Assembly (NCBI RefSeq): GCF_002210295.1
Contig: NZ_MWQH01000014.1
Span: forward strand, 1 to 40,496
From: Fibrobacter sp. UWB5
GTDB taxonomy: Bacteria; Fibrobacterota; Fibrobacteria; Fibrobacterales; Fibrobacteraceae
DNA length: 40,496 nucleotides
Direction: 5' to 3'
Shown piece by piece: positions 32,770-40,496 of the stretch (its first letter is position 1; every line of letters begins with the position of its first letter). The notes beneath the pieces were generated by a model that was given only the letters and a program-made list of their open reading frames with translations, ran no database searches and was not told the DNA's origin. The translations under genes were made by a program, and so were the position numbers.

Positions 32770-32797
32770 ATAGCCTCCGACTTCGAGTCGGAGGCTT
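32770..32797 (-). terminator. hairpin between the PEGA and TPR lipoprotein genes
   Basis: GCCTCCGAC (32773-32781) and GTCGGAGGC (32787-32795), perfect 9-bp stem, followed on the minus strand by TATTTTATTT. It is an intrinsic terminator after the PEGA gene that may be partial, since the lipoprotein gene follows in the same direction. Confidence 0.8.
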
Positions 32798-32823
32798 GAT
32801 GGCATAAACCACTGAGAGAGAAA

Positions 32824-33357
32824 TTACTTCTTCTTCTTGCCGGAAGCGTCAAGGGTCACTTCGACAGTTTCTTCACCCTTCACGGTCACGAGAGCTTCGG
32901 CAGACTTGCGGTTGGAGCATTCGGCGCGAATCACGTGGTCACCGGCATCGAGGTTGTTGATGGTGAGTGCGGCACCGTCGGTCTTGTCGGCATTGTCGCC
33001 GTCGATGTAGATGAGGCACTTGCCCGGAATGGTGGTCACCTTGATAGCACCCTTAGGAATCTTGGTGCCGAAGTCGAACACGTTACGCTTGTCGTTACCC
33101 GGCCAAATGTTCACGCGCTGGTTCACCAGTTCGTAACCCTGGTCGATCACCACGAGGGTCTGGCGGCCAGACTTGACGCTGGCGTTTTCGATCGGGCTCT
33201 TGCCGAGAGGTTCGCCACCGAGGAACACGTCGCTGTTAGGCGGGTTGGTGATGATGGTGATGGTAGCGGCCTTACCGCGCGGAGGTGGATCGTCGTCAGC
33301 GACGGCGGCGGTAAAGAGGAATGCGACCAAAAGCGCAAAAATGTAAAGCTTTTTCAT
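32824..33357 (-). CDS. exported PEGA-domain protein (177 aa)
   Basis: A signal peptide (1-20, FLFTAAVA) is followed by two PEGA-like modules: ITIITNPPNSDVFLGGEPLG with SGRQTLVVIDQGYE (about 33-85) and IKVTTIPGKCLIYIDGDNAD with LDAGDHVIRAE (about 103-150). PEGA modules are small beta folds found in surface and cell-wall proteins. The C-terminus ends in KKKK. Start at 33357 follows AGGAGA. The protein is probably periplasmic or attached to the cell surface; the binding partner is unknown. Confidence 0.88.
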   Translation of the reverse strand: MKKLYIFALLVAFLFTAAVADDDPPPRGKAATITIITNPPNSDVFLGGEPLGKSPIENASVKSGRQTLVVIDQGYELVNQRVNIWPGNDKRNVFDFGTKIPKGAIKVTTIPGKCLIYIDGDNADKTDGAALTINNLDAGDHVIRAECSNRKSAEALVTVKGEETVEVTLDASGKKKK

Positions 33358-33477
33358 GGATTTCTCCTGTTTGTTTGTTCTAAAAATATAAAGTTTTTAG
33401 GGAATTTAATTTTTTTTTGTGCAAAAGTTTAGAAACGCGTGCTAAAAAAGCGCCCCTAAAAAACTACTTTTCACTAC

Positions 33478-35163
33478 ATGAAAGCCCTTTACCAGAAAAT
33501 TCGCACTTTAAATGGCAAAAATTACGGTCTCTACAAGTCCTTGGCAGACAAACCATGGGATTTTGGCGACTTCGCGCTGGAATTCCTGCATGTGCAGGGC
33601 GATCCGTATGCGCCGGCCTCTAGAGTCGTGATCAAGGCGAATCTTTCGATGCTCGGTTATGCGGGCGAATGGGGCGGCTCTTTTGAGCGTCGCTTGGCGC
33701 TGAGCGATTTCTTGCACCGCAAGCTTTCGCGACTGGTTAAGGAAAAGTACCCTGATAAGGACGCCGCCATCGTATTCGATACGGCTGGACCCGAGATGCT
33801 GGTGCGAAATTCCCTGTGGATTGATAACGGCGAGCTCCGGGCCTGCCTGCAGGTAAGGCTCCCGGGCGAAGGCCGCAAGATTCAGGCCGAAGTCGCTGCC
33901 GAAATTTTGACGATGGTATTGCCCGACTTGGTGTCGGCAGGCCTTTATTACAGCAAGTCCGACGAGGCCGCCTTGCAAGATTATTATCGTGTGCTCGCTG
34001 AACGCAAGGAGATTTTGACCCAGCTCGAAAGCCGCGGGCTGTGTGCATTCGTGCCCGATGGCGCTGTGCTTCCGCGAGCATCGGGCTTGAGCGAATTGCC
34101 GCTCGAGGGCGCGGTGCCGTTTACCGCTCCCGAACAGATGGCGGTGACCTTGAATGTGTGCGGTCGCGAAATTCGTGGCATGGGAATCCCGAAGGGAATC
34201 ACCGTGATTACGGGCGGTGCCTTTCATGGAAAGTCGACCTTGTTGCAGGCCTTGACCCGCGCGGTCTACCCGCATATTCCGGGCGACGGCCGCGAAGGAA
34301 TCGTGATTGACGAATCGGCACTCCGCGTGGGCGTCGAAGACGGCCGCAGCGTGCGCGGCACAGACTTGTCGCAGTTCGTGCGCGATTTGCCGGGCGGCGT
34401 TTCGACCAAGAATTTCAATACACTTTCGGCGTCGGGCTCTACAAGCGAAGCCGCGAACTTGCTCGAAGCTATGGAAGCGGGGGCTGGCACTTTCTTGATC
34501 GACGAAGATTCCTCGGCGGTGAACTTCTTGATTCGCGACGTGCGTGTGCGCAAGCTCTTGGGCGATGACCGCGAACCTTTGATTCCCTTGACTGACCGCA
34601 TCCGCGAAATTTCGGCACAGGGCTACAGCTTTATTCTGGTGGCAGGTGCCTGCGGCGACTACCTCGACCTTGCCGATAACATCGTGGTCATGGCGAATTA
34701 CAAGGCCGAATGCGCAAAGTCTTCGGCATCGCCGGAATCGCAACAATCCACAGCCGCGGCTTCAAGCGCGCGCCCGTTTGTAGGCTACATGCAACCCTTG
34801 CAAAAATCAGTGCGCCCCACCTCTGCGGTCGAGCGTCAGGTTAAGGTAAAACTTTCGGGCGATACTTTGTTGCAAATCGGGTTCCTGGTGTCAGACACTT
34901 CGCGCCTCAATACGCTTGTCGACAAGCAGCAGCGCCTGGGTGCGGGCTTTGTGCTTTTGAACCTGTTACAGAACGCCGCCAGCAATTCGGAATCGGATGC
35001 TAGCGCCGGCGATTCTGTCGCCGCGACTATCCAGAAGCTTCACGAAAAAATTCAGAACGTGGGCTTCCGCAACTTGCCGCAGGGCATGAGCCGCGAAATG
35101 AGCCTCCCGCGTGTCGTCGACATCGCCTGCGTGGCGTTCAGACTGAGGGAAGGCTCTAGGTAG
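33478..35163 (+). CDS. ABC_ATPase domain protein (COG3044-like)
   Basis: At 561 residues this is a full-length member of the predicted ABC-class ATPases (PF09818-type). The N-terminal domain (about 1-160) has WDFGDFALEFLHVQGDPYA and MLGYAGEWGGSFERRLALSDF. Walker A is GGAFHGKSTLLQAL (about 246-259), the signature-like TLSASGSTSEAANLL precedes Walker B GTFLIDEDSSAVNF (about 336-349). A small helical C-terminal domain follows. It has no transmembrane part, so it is cytosolic and not a transporter. Family function is unknown. It starts at 33478 without a clear Shine-Dalgarno sequence, and is convergent with the lipoprotein gene 17 nt downstream. Confidence 0.9.
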   Translation: MKALYQKIRTLNGKNYGLYKSLADKPWDFGDFALEFLHVQGDPYAPASRVVIKANLSMLGYAGEWGGSFERRLALSDFLHRKLSRLVKEKYPDKDAAIVFDTAGPEMLVRNSLWIDNGELRACLQVRLPGEGRKIQAEVAAEILTMVLPDLVSAGLYYSKSDEAALQDYYRVLAERKEILTQLESRGLCAFVPDGAVLPRASGLSELPLEGAVPFTAPEQMAVTLNVCGREIRGMGIPKGITVITGGAFHGKSTLLQALTRAVYPHIPGDGREGIVIDESALRVGVEDGRSVRGTDLSQFVRDLPGGVSTKNFNTLSASGSTSEAANLLEAMEAGAGTFLIDEDSSAVNFLIRDVRVRKLLGDDREPLIPLTDRIREISAQGYSFILVAGACGDYLDLADNIVVMANYKAECAKSSASPESQQSTAAASSARPFVGYMQPLQKSVRPTSAVERQVKVKLSGDTLLQIGFLVSDTSRLNTLVDKQQRLGAGFVLLNLLQNAASNSESDASAGDSVAATIQKLHEKIQNVGFRNLPQGMSREMSLPRVVDIACVAFRLREGSR

Positions 35164-35180
35164 TTAAAAGATTTTTTGCT

Positions 35181-37037
35181 TTAAAAGCTTTTGTAATCAT
35201 TATCGCACAGGCTTTGCTGTTCGCTGACAATCGTCTCGAAAGGAAAGCCTGTAAAATTCTTTACCGCGCATGCTACGGCTACTTTACCGTCGTTGGGGTA
35301 GTAGTCATAGAAAGATCCGTTAGTCGCTTCGCATTCTTCCTTGAATAGGCTCTTGGCTGGTCCTACTGAAGAATAGACTTCGCCATAGGCCAAGTAAGCG
35401 ATAGAATTGTTTGGGGTAAGAAGAATCGTTGCTTGAAGCGTTCCACGTGAATTGGGAGTGAATGAACGAATCAATCCTGATTCTTCTTGATACACATCAA
35501 CTATGCAGAAATACGGATTGTCTTCTTCGGGGATAGTGTATCGTTCTTTTTGTGTCGTAAAATGATACTGCGCGTCGTAATTGATGAAACGCGTCATTCC
35601 ATCAATTTGGTCTGTCGTAGATTTTTGCGGAAAAGCTTTTGCAAGGCTGTCCAAGATTGCTCGCTCTTCATCGGAGACCTCTAGGTTTTCGGTGTTGGGC
35701 GCAATGATGAATTTTCTGCCTGTGTTGATTGTGGAGTCGTTGCTAGTGGAACTGCTGTAAATGGCTAAATCAGTTCGGTACCATTCGCCGTAAGGCTTGA
35801 CATTGTCAGGGAAATTTCCCTTTTCGTCGCAATTCCATGATTCGCTACGGAGTTCTTTGCCGGTTATAATTATGTTTTTATTTATGGCGGTATTTTCGGT
35901 GTCGGCGACCAGGTACATGACAATGGGACCGGTTGCGTTAAGGAAACAGTTGTTCCCGGGATACACCACATAGATGTTGATTTCTTCGCCTGTAAATTTG
36001 TTCAAAACCAGAACCTGCGGAGATTCTCCCATACTGGTGATTACGGCGTAAAATTTTGTCTTTCCGTCTTCAGTCAGATGGTTCTCTTCTAGAACCGGTG
36101 CTGTTTTGGGGAAACATTCGGCAATGGCTTCGCCGGAGATGGGTTTCACGGGAATAATCATTTCATTTTCGTCGTATGAAACCATGATGTTTTCGCAACT
36201 GGGAGAAAGAGCCGTATTATATGCGATTACGTGACTGTCGAATTGGAGAACCTTTTCGTTGTTGGCTGTAAAAGGAGCGAGGAGGTTCTGAAATACGGGA
36301 ACGTCTGCTGCCACGGGTAAAGTGGGAAGGGAATCTTCGATTACCTCTAGGCTGCTGTCGGAATTCGATGCCTGCGGGTTGTATGTGGCAGTGTCAAAGC
36401 CATCTGCAATGCTCTCGCATATTGCGCCGGCTTGTCTTGAGAATTCATCAACGATATCGTTGAAGTTGAGTGTAGAGTCTGCTTCTGCAGTGGCGCAGTT
36501 ATCATCGGAACCATTGCATATTCTTACGGAATTGGTCTTGGAGGCGTTACAGAATATTTTTAGGTCCCCTCTTTGATTACATTCTGCATCGGGGGCTGCA
36601 TATGCCACGCCTGAAGAGCAGGACTCTTTGAATGATTTCAGGAGATCCTTACAGGTATCACCGAAGTTTCGCAGAGAGAGTGTGCTCTCCATGGCGTTCC
36701 CGTTAATGATGCTAATTTTTGCTGTGTATGATTTTGTTTTGGCATTTTTGCCGATAGAACATGATGCTTGTGCACCGTTTTCCAAACCATAGATGGTGAT
36801 TTCTCCTTGGGGGATAGCCTTTTTTGCGGTTGCTGTTGTTGTGAAAACGATGTCTTGCCCATTGATGATTGCATCAGACGAACTTGAGGATGTGACGTTC
36901 GAAGAACTGCTGACTTCGGCGGTCGCATTCGGAATAGTCGTGGAGCCCGCAGTGGTAGGGCTGTCAGAGGAACAGGCGGCCAGCGCAATAAGGGCAATTG
37001 CTCCCGCCATGTAGAAATTTTGTTTAATGTTAAGCAT
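35181..37037 (-). CDS. Ser-rich lipoprotein of unknown function (618 aa)
   Basis: Start at 37037 (MLNIKQNF), with AAGGAG 7 nt upstream; the TTG at 37052 is inside the Shine-Dalgarno region. The lipobox is ALAAC with lipidated Cys followed by SSDSPTTAGS, then a Ser/Thr-rich linker (VSSSSNVTSSSSSD) typical of Fibrobacter lipoproteins. The large domain has several Cys (for example in ASCSIG, DTCKDLL, ESCSSG, CNQRGD, CDEKGN), probably disulfide-bonded, as expected outside the cytoplasm. No known fold is recognised. The ATG lies inside the end of the TIGR02147 regulator gene (8-nt overlap), so expression is coupled to it. Confidence 0.82.
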   Translation of the reverse strand: MLNIKQNFYMAGAIALIALAACSSDSPTTAGSTTIPNATAEVSSSSNVTSSSSSDAIINGQDIVFTTTATAKKAIPQGEITIYGLENGAQASCSIGKNAKTKSYTAKISIINGNAMESTLSLRNFGDTCKDLLKSFKESCSSGVAYAAPDAECNQRGDLKIFCNASKTNSVRICNGSDDNCATAEADSTLNFNDIVDEFSRQAGAICESIADGFDTATYNPQASNSDSSLEVIEDSLPTLPVAADVPVFQNLLAPFTANNEKVLQFDSHVIAYNTALSPSCENIMVSYDENEMIIPVKPISGEAIAECFPKTAPVLEENHLTEDGKTKFYAVITSMGESPQVLVLNKFTGEEINIYVVYPGNNCFLNATGPIVMYLVADTENTAINKNIIITGKELRSESWNCDEKGNFPDNVKPYGEWYRTDLAIYSSSTSNDSTINTGRKFIIAPNTENLEVSDEERAILDSLAKAFPQKSTTDQIDGMTRFINYDAQYHFTTQKERYTIPEEDNPYFCIVDVYQEESGLIRSFTPNSRGTLQATILLTPNNSIAYLAYGEVYSSVGPAKSLFKEECEATNGSFYDYYPNDGKVAVACAVKNFTGFPFETIVSEQQSLCDNDYKSF

Positions 37038-37863
37038 GGCTTTCTCCTTCAATCTTATTTGTGAAAGGGAAAAGTTGAAGATTCAGTCCGTAGACTTGGT
37101 TTAAGTTATCGCTTTCATTTGCAATGGCGGCAATCTTCTTGGCGCAAATGTTGATTTCGTCAACAATTCGTGAATAGGTTTCTTCGTTAACACCGATCGT
37201 CATTCCAGTAAAGTAGCGCTCGCTTGCGTTGTATCGGTCTACTGCACGCACGGCCATGCTGCCCATTTCCTTGTGCATTTCGCGAATGGCGATCGGGAGG
37301 GCTTCTGGCGAACCGACGACGGCTTTTTCAGTTTGCGAATAGACTTTATCGCCGTCTTTCTTGAGGAATCCTGCTTTCACTAAGAAAGCGAGAATGTCGC
37401 GGACCTCTTCAGCCGAAACATACTCTTTGCATTCGTCGGCGATTTTTCGTGGCTGAGTGTTGGGCATCATGGGGGCAAGTTCACGAATGACGGGGTATTT
37501 CCAGGATTCGTAGTACTGGAATGCATCGCTATCGATAACGCGAACCTTGTGCTCTTGGGCAATCCTTGACATTTCCAAGAAAGCTGTTTTTTTGACGCTA
37601 TCCTTTATGGCATTTCCGAAAATAACGAGTTGCTCAAAGTATTCGGCTTCGTGACCAATCAACCCCATGGCTTTGGCAACTTGGGCTGTTTTGACCTTGC
37701 TCAGTTTGCTTTTGCCCATGCAAACCAGTTTCAGGTAGTTTGAAGACGAAAAACCGGCATTCTTGCTGAATTCACGCCACGAAAATGCTCCGCTTTTTTT
37801 GCGGGAATCGTAGTAATCCTGCATAAATGCGTGGTAATCTCTGTATTCGAGGACCGACTTCAT
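37030..37863 (-). CDS. TIGR02147/DUF4423 family regulator-like protein
   Basis: Start at 37863 (MKSVLEYRDYHAFMQDYYDS) by alignment with the family, whose members begin with this type of sequence; the upstream frame runs through AT-rich promoter sequence. The N-terminal ~80 residues are helical with an HTH-like segment (SWREFSKNAGFSSSNYLKLV, about 26-45). The DUF4423 part (about 105-275) includes a winged segment (ILAFLVKAGFLKKDGDKVY) and AIREMHKEMGSMAVRAVDRY. The family is strongly expanded in Fibrobacter; members often sit beside envelope lipoprotein genes, as here (8-nt overlap). A DNA-binding role in controlling that operon is inferred. ATAACACA boxes (37907-37997) in its promoter are candidate sites. 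Confidence 0.85.
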   Translation of the reverse strand: MKSVLEYRDYHAFMQDYYDSRKKSGAFSWREFSKNAGFSSSNYLKLVCMGKSKLSKVKTAQVAKAMGLIGHEAEYFEQLVIFGNAIKDSVKKTAFLEMSRIAQEHKVRVIDSDAFQYYESWKYPVIRELAPMMPNTQPRKIADECKEYVSAEEVRDILAFLVKAGFLKKDGDKVYSQTEKAVVGSPEALPIAIREMHKEMGSMAVRAVDRYNASERYFTGMTIGVNEETYSRIVDEINICAKKIAAIANESDNLNQVYGLNLQLFPFTNKIEGESHA

Positions 37864-37906
37864 ATCTATAAAACTAGATTCTGCAGTTGCAAAAGTCAAT
37901 GTTTTT

Positions 37907-37997
37907 ATAACACAAAAATCGCTGAATTTTACGAAAATCACTGATTTTTAGTCGGTTAATTCAAGTTTTTGATTCTAAATAACACACTTTGTGTTAT
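37907..37997. promoter_or_regulatory. repeated boxes in the divergent promoter region
   Basis: ATAACACA occurs at 37907-37914 and 37979-37986, and its reverse complement TGTGTTAT at 37990-37997; the last two form a palindrome with a CTT centre. Between them lie two direct repeats of the AAAATCRCTGAWTTTTA type (37915-37931 and 37934-37950). The region separates the TIGR02147 gene from the flavin reductase-like gene, so it could control either. Confidence 0.55.
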
Positions 37998-38066
37998 AGA
38001 GAAAAATAGCGATGAAATCAGAAAATTTTTATATCTTGTAAATCAAGAACTTAAAAGGAGCAAACA

Positions 38067-38627
38067 ATGCGTAAAGATCTCGGTGTTAAAGCTTACTTGT
38101 ACCCGCAGCCTACATTGGTGATTGCGACGTATAACGAAGACGGTTCTACGAATGCCATGGTAGCCGCATGGGGCTCCATTAGCGATACAAACCAGGTGGC
38201 TATTTACGTGGCGCATAGTCATAAGACCATGCCGAATATTTTGGCCCGCAAGGCCTTTACGGTAAGCATGGCCACGGCAAAGAACATCAAGGCGATTGAT
38301 TACCTGGGTGTTACTTTGGGCAACAAGGTGGCCGACAAGTTTGCTCATTCGGGCCTGACCTCTGTCAAGAGCGCACATGTGGATGCCCCGCTGATTGCAG
38401 AACTCCCGCTTGCGTTGGAATGCAAGCTCGTCAGCTACGACGAAGATTCGGAACTTTTGCTCGGCGAAATCGTGAATGTGTCTGTCGACGATTCCGTACT
38501 CGATGAATCCGGCAAGCTCTCAGTTGAAAAGCTCGCGCCGGTGTGCTACGATTCTGCAGGCCATGGCTACTACGTGATGGAACGCCGCGTAGGCAACGCC
38601 TTCAGTGACGGAAAGTTATTGGGTTAG
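38067..38627 (+). CDS. flavin reductase-like FMN-binding protein
   Basis: At 186 residues this is a single split-barrel flavin reductase-like domain. Features are the N-terminal PTLVIATYNEDGSTNAMVAAW (about 15-35), the segment HKTMPNILARKAFTVSMATA and the IDYLGVTLGNKVADKF loop, and a late LLLGEIVNVSVDDSVLDE. Family members bind FMN and reduce it with NAD(P)H or act as electron-transfer proteins; the substrate here is not known. Start at 38067 has a very good Shine-Dalgarno sequence (AAAAGGAG). The lipoprotein gene follows 13 nt downstream on the same strand, and a divergent regulator gene lies upstream. Confidence 0.9.
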   Translation: MRKDLGVKAYLYPQPTLVIATYNEDGSTNAMVAAWGSISDTNQVAIYVAHSHKTMPNILARKAFTVSMATAKNIKAIDYLGVTLGNKVADKFAHSGLTSVKSAHVDAPLIAELPLALECKLVSYDEDSELLLGEIVNVSVDDSVLDESGKLSVEKLAPVCYDSAGHGYYVMERRVGNAFSDGKLLG

Positions 38628-38640
38628 TTTGAGGGGGAGT

Positions 38641-39237
38641 ATGAAGAGTCTTCATTATGTTTTGTGTGTTGCGGTGGTTGCCTTGCTGGGCGCTTGCGGT
38701 GGTACCTCTAGCACATCGCACGAACCTGTAGAATCCAGCAGCTCTGTAGAAATAGTGGAATCCAGCAGCTCCGAAGCGGTTGCTCCGGAGTCAAGTTCAG
38801 CCATTGAGTCTACGGCCACTGAACCCGCTGCCGACACGGTATGGAACAAGGCGAACCTTACGTGGTATATTTCTTGGCCTGACCCAGGCAGCGAAGAATG
38901 CGTGGTGTACAACGGCTGCGAATGGGCGGGCTACTTTGCTGGCCTACCGGACCAGCAGACCGAAGAGTGGGTCAGCGAACATAACATCATCTCCATCCAC
39001 GAAAAGGATTGGGGCAAGTACAAACTGAAAACTTTCAGGCTGCGTCAGAATGGCCGCACCATAGATGCCACCGTTTACGACAAGTGCGCTGATAGCGATT
39101 GCGACGGGTGCTGCACTCAGAACGCAGGCGAACTCGGGTTCCTGATCGACATCGAAAGCTATACCTGCGAACGCCTTTCCGGTACCAAGGACGGCTGCGA
39201 TGGCGTAATCGAATGGACTTGCCTCGACTGCGAATAA
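38641..39237 (+). CDS. Ser- and Cys-rich lipoprotein (198 aa)
   Basis: Start at 38641 (MKSLHYVLC) with GAGGGGGAG just upstream; the frame from 38605 lies in the previous gene. The lipobox LLGAC gives a lipidated Cys at ~19, followed by a Ser-rich linker with two copies of VESSSS (VESSSSVEIVESSSSEAV), encoded by near-identical direct repeats at 38731-38775. The folded part has a Cys pattern (ECVVYNGCEWAG, DKCADSDCDGCCTQNAG, SYTCERL, KDGCDGVIEWTCLDCE), so several disulfides are likely. No family is recognised. It is probably a surface lipoprotein, in one unit with the genes on either side. Confidence 0.82.
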   Translation: MKSLHYVLCVAVVALLGACGGTSSTSHEPVESSSSVEIVESSSSEAVAPESSSAIESTATEPAADTVWNKANLTWYISWPDPGSEECVVYNGCEWAGYFAGLPDQQTEEWVSEHNIISIHEKDWGKYKLKTFRLRQNGRTIDATVYDKCADSDCDGCCTQNAGELGFLIDIESYTCERLSGTKDGCDGVIEWTCLDCE

Positions 39238-39252
39238 TCCGGCTTTTGCAAT

Positions 39253-40092
39253 ATGAAGATTCAGGTCCTTATCGATAACATCGCTAGTTGCTGTGGCCCC
39301 CGCAAGCTCTTTGGCGAATGGGGCTTGTCGGTGTACGTGGAATTCGAAGGCAAGCGTTATCTGCTCGATACGGGAGCGTCGCACCTGTTCGCGAAAAACG
39401 CGGGCGTGATGGGTGTGGACCTTTCGAAGATCGACATGGGCATTTTGAGTCACGCGCATTTTGACCATAGCGATGGCATGGCCAGGTTCTTTGCGCTGAA
39501 CAAGATTGCTCCTTTTTACTTGCGCAAGGGTGCGGGCGAAAACTGCTACCATGCACACAAATTGCTGGGGCGATTTACTTACCACGAATACATTGGAATC
39601 CACAAGGGCTTTTTAAAGCGTTTCGCAGACCGCATCCGCTTTGCTGAAGGCGATATGCAGATTGCACCGAATGTGTACTTGGTGCCGCACAAGACACCGG
39701 GCCTCTCTGCGATTGGCGAGCGTGCCCATCTTTCGGTCAAGGAAAACGGCAAGTACCGCTACGATAGTTTTGATCACGAACAAAGTCTCGTGTTCGATAC
39801 GCCTAAGGGCCTGTTTGTTATGAATAGTTGCAGCCATGGCGGCGCAGATAATATCGTAAAAGAGATTGAGGCTACGTTCCCCGGCAAAAAGATTTATGCG
39901 ATTCTCGGCGGATTCCATTTGTTCCGCTATAAAGATGAAGTGGTGCGCGCCTTTGCCGAGCGCCTGCGCGAACTGGATGTCCAGAAGATTTATACCGGGC
40001 ACTGCACCGGAAATCGCGCATTTGAAATCCTGCACGAGGTCCTGGGCGACCGCGCCGAACAAATGCGCTGCGGTTTAACTATAGAGCTATAG
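39253..40092 (+). CDS. MBL-fold metallo-hydrolase (COG1237-like)
   Basis: The dinuclear metal motif SHAHFDHSDG (residues 66-75, with H67, H69, D71 and H72) and later metal ligands in NSCSHGGADN (about 192-201) and GGFHLF mark a metallo-beta-lactamase fold. The start LIDNIASCCGPRKLFGEWGL (about 6-25) and the general layout resemble the COG1237 group (dihydropterin-related phosphate synthase-like hydrolases). A late GHCTGNRAFEIL is typical of that group. No signal peptide, so cytosolic. It starts 16 nt after the Cys-rich lipoprotein gene and is the last protein gene before the rRNA operon. The substrate is unknown. Confidence 0.9.
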   Translation: MKIQVLIDNIASCCGPRKLFGEWGLSVYVEFEGKRYLLDTGASHLFAKNAGVMGVDLSKIDMGILSHAHFDHSDGMARFFALNKIAPFYLRKGAGENCYHAHKLLGRFTYHEYIGIHKGFLKRFADRIRFAEGDMQIAPNVYLVPHKTPGLSAIGERAHLSVKENGKYRYDSFDHEQSLVFDTPKGLFVMNSCSHGGADNIVKEIEATFPGKKIYAILGGFHLFRYKDEVVRAFAERLRELDVQKIYTGHCTGNRAFEILHEVLGDRAEQMRCGLTIEL

Positions 40093-40200
40093 GGGCTTTA
40101 GGCCTTTTGTGCCGGGCAAAACGGGTTTTTGCTTGGGGCGTTTCCATAAATATGTTTATAGTGTGTTGATAGATTGTGTCGCGCATGGGCGGAATACCGT

Positions 40201-40276
40201 TATTTCAAAAAAATCGAAAAAAAAGTGAAATTTTTTGCCCTAACCCCTTGACGGACACAGCGTAAAGTTCTATAAT
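40201..40276 (+). promoter_or_regulatory. rRNA operon promoter with UP-like element
   Basis: TTGACG (40248-40253) and TATAAT (40271-40276) are 17 bp apart, close to consensus. An A/T-rich UP-like block lies at 40205-40236 upstream. Between the end of the MBL gene (40092) and this promoter I see no gene; weak hairpins at about 40095-40135 may end the MBL transcript. Confidence 0.85.
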
Positions 40277-40446
40277 TGGCCTCACCCGCGAACGAGAGGG
40301 TTCAAGCCCAAACGAACGCGAGACGGAGGCCCGCGAGGCCGCCGGGAAGATTGAAGGAATCGGAGATGTGCTTAGTGACGGGTCCAAGAGATTTCTTGGA
40401 ATAGTCAATTATACGAACGTGATTAACGGGACCAAGACTTTAAAAA
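40277..40446 (+). other. rRNA operon leader
   Basis: Transcribed leader before 16S, with GC-rich stems near 40283-40350 and the direct repeat ACGGGTCCAAGA (40378-40389) and ACGGGACCAAGA (40427-40438). These are probably part of the processing and antitermination structure of the pre-rRNA. No ORF is present. Confidence 0.6.
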
Positions 40447-40496
40447 TTAATGAAGAGTTTGATCCTGGCTCAGAACGAACGCTGGTGGCGTGTCTT
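40447..40496 (+). rRNA. rrs: 16S ribosomal RNA, 5' end only
   Basis: AGAGTTTGATCCTGGCTCAG at 40454-40473 is the universal 5' 16S segment (position 8 in E. coli numbering), which puts the 5' end near 40447. The gene continues beyond the window. The following GAACGCTGGTGGCGTG matches the start of helix 3-6 in many bacteria. Confidence 0.97.

Noticed and set aside
38655-38912. Antisense ORF over the Ser-rich lipoprotein
   Set aside because: The plus-strand gene has a ribosome site, signal peptide and lipobox; the minus frame has none.

Overview
The window looks like chromosome from a Fibrobacter species (gut or rumen fibre degrader, Fibrobacterota). The evidence is two giant fibro-slime proteins in tandem, a TIGR02147/DUF4423 regulator of the Fibrobacter-expanded type overlapping a serine-rich lipoprotein gene, several lipoproteins with poly-Ser linkers after the lipidated Cys, and the start of a 16S rRNA gene at the right edge. 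Identification rests on family recognition, not on a database search.

Region 1 (1-7.9 kb) is an AT-richer accessory stretch. It carries a DUF3883-like fragment, a class II Fic protein, two small unknown genes, a toxin-antitoxin-like pair (XRE-ImmA/IrrE protease plus PIN domain), a YhcG/DUF1016 PD-(D/E)XK nuclease and its small neighbour, and at least two decayed AlbA_2 (Schlafen-type) regulators. Short repeats with a 12-nt period, which encode 4-residue linker units in Fic and AlbA_2 proteins, are scattered through it as fossils. The same promoter plus 5' hairpin leader cassette occurs twice, before yhcG (4950-5042) and before the second AlbA_2 remnant (7142-7231). This is the most likely undescribed element in the window.

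Region 2 (7.9-17.2 kb) is mostly core metabolism and signalling: a secreted PL14-like polysaccharide lyase, a small acidic/basic unknown, adenosylhomocysteinase behind a 12-bp perfect inverted repeat, a SpoIIE phosphatase/HATPase fusion with its STAS partner, ribonuclease E/G, and a short phosphate acetyltransferase.

Region 3 (17.3-25.3 kb) holds the two fibro-slime paralogues of about 1,300 residues each, separated by a strong terminator and a new promoter region.

Region 4 (25.4-33.4 kb, all minus strand) has 6-phosphofructokinase with a 47-residue ORF and an exported TPR protein downstream, an outer-membrane barrel protein followed by an OmpR-type regulator and its histidine kinase, a TPR lipoprotein and a PEGA-domain protein.

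Region 5 (33.5-40.5 kb) has an ABC_ATPase (COG3044-like), the TIGR02147 regulator/lipoprotein operon, a flavin reductase-like protein, a Cys-rich lipoprotein, an MBL-fold hydrolase, and finally an rRNA operon promoter (TTGACG-17-TATAAT with an A/T-rich upstream element) and the first ~50 nt of 16S rRNA. No tRNA, CRISPR array or intact insertion sequence was seen.
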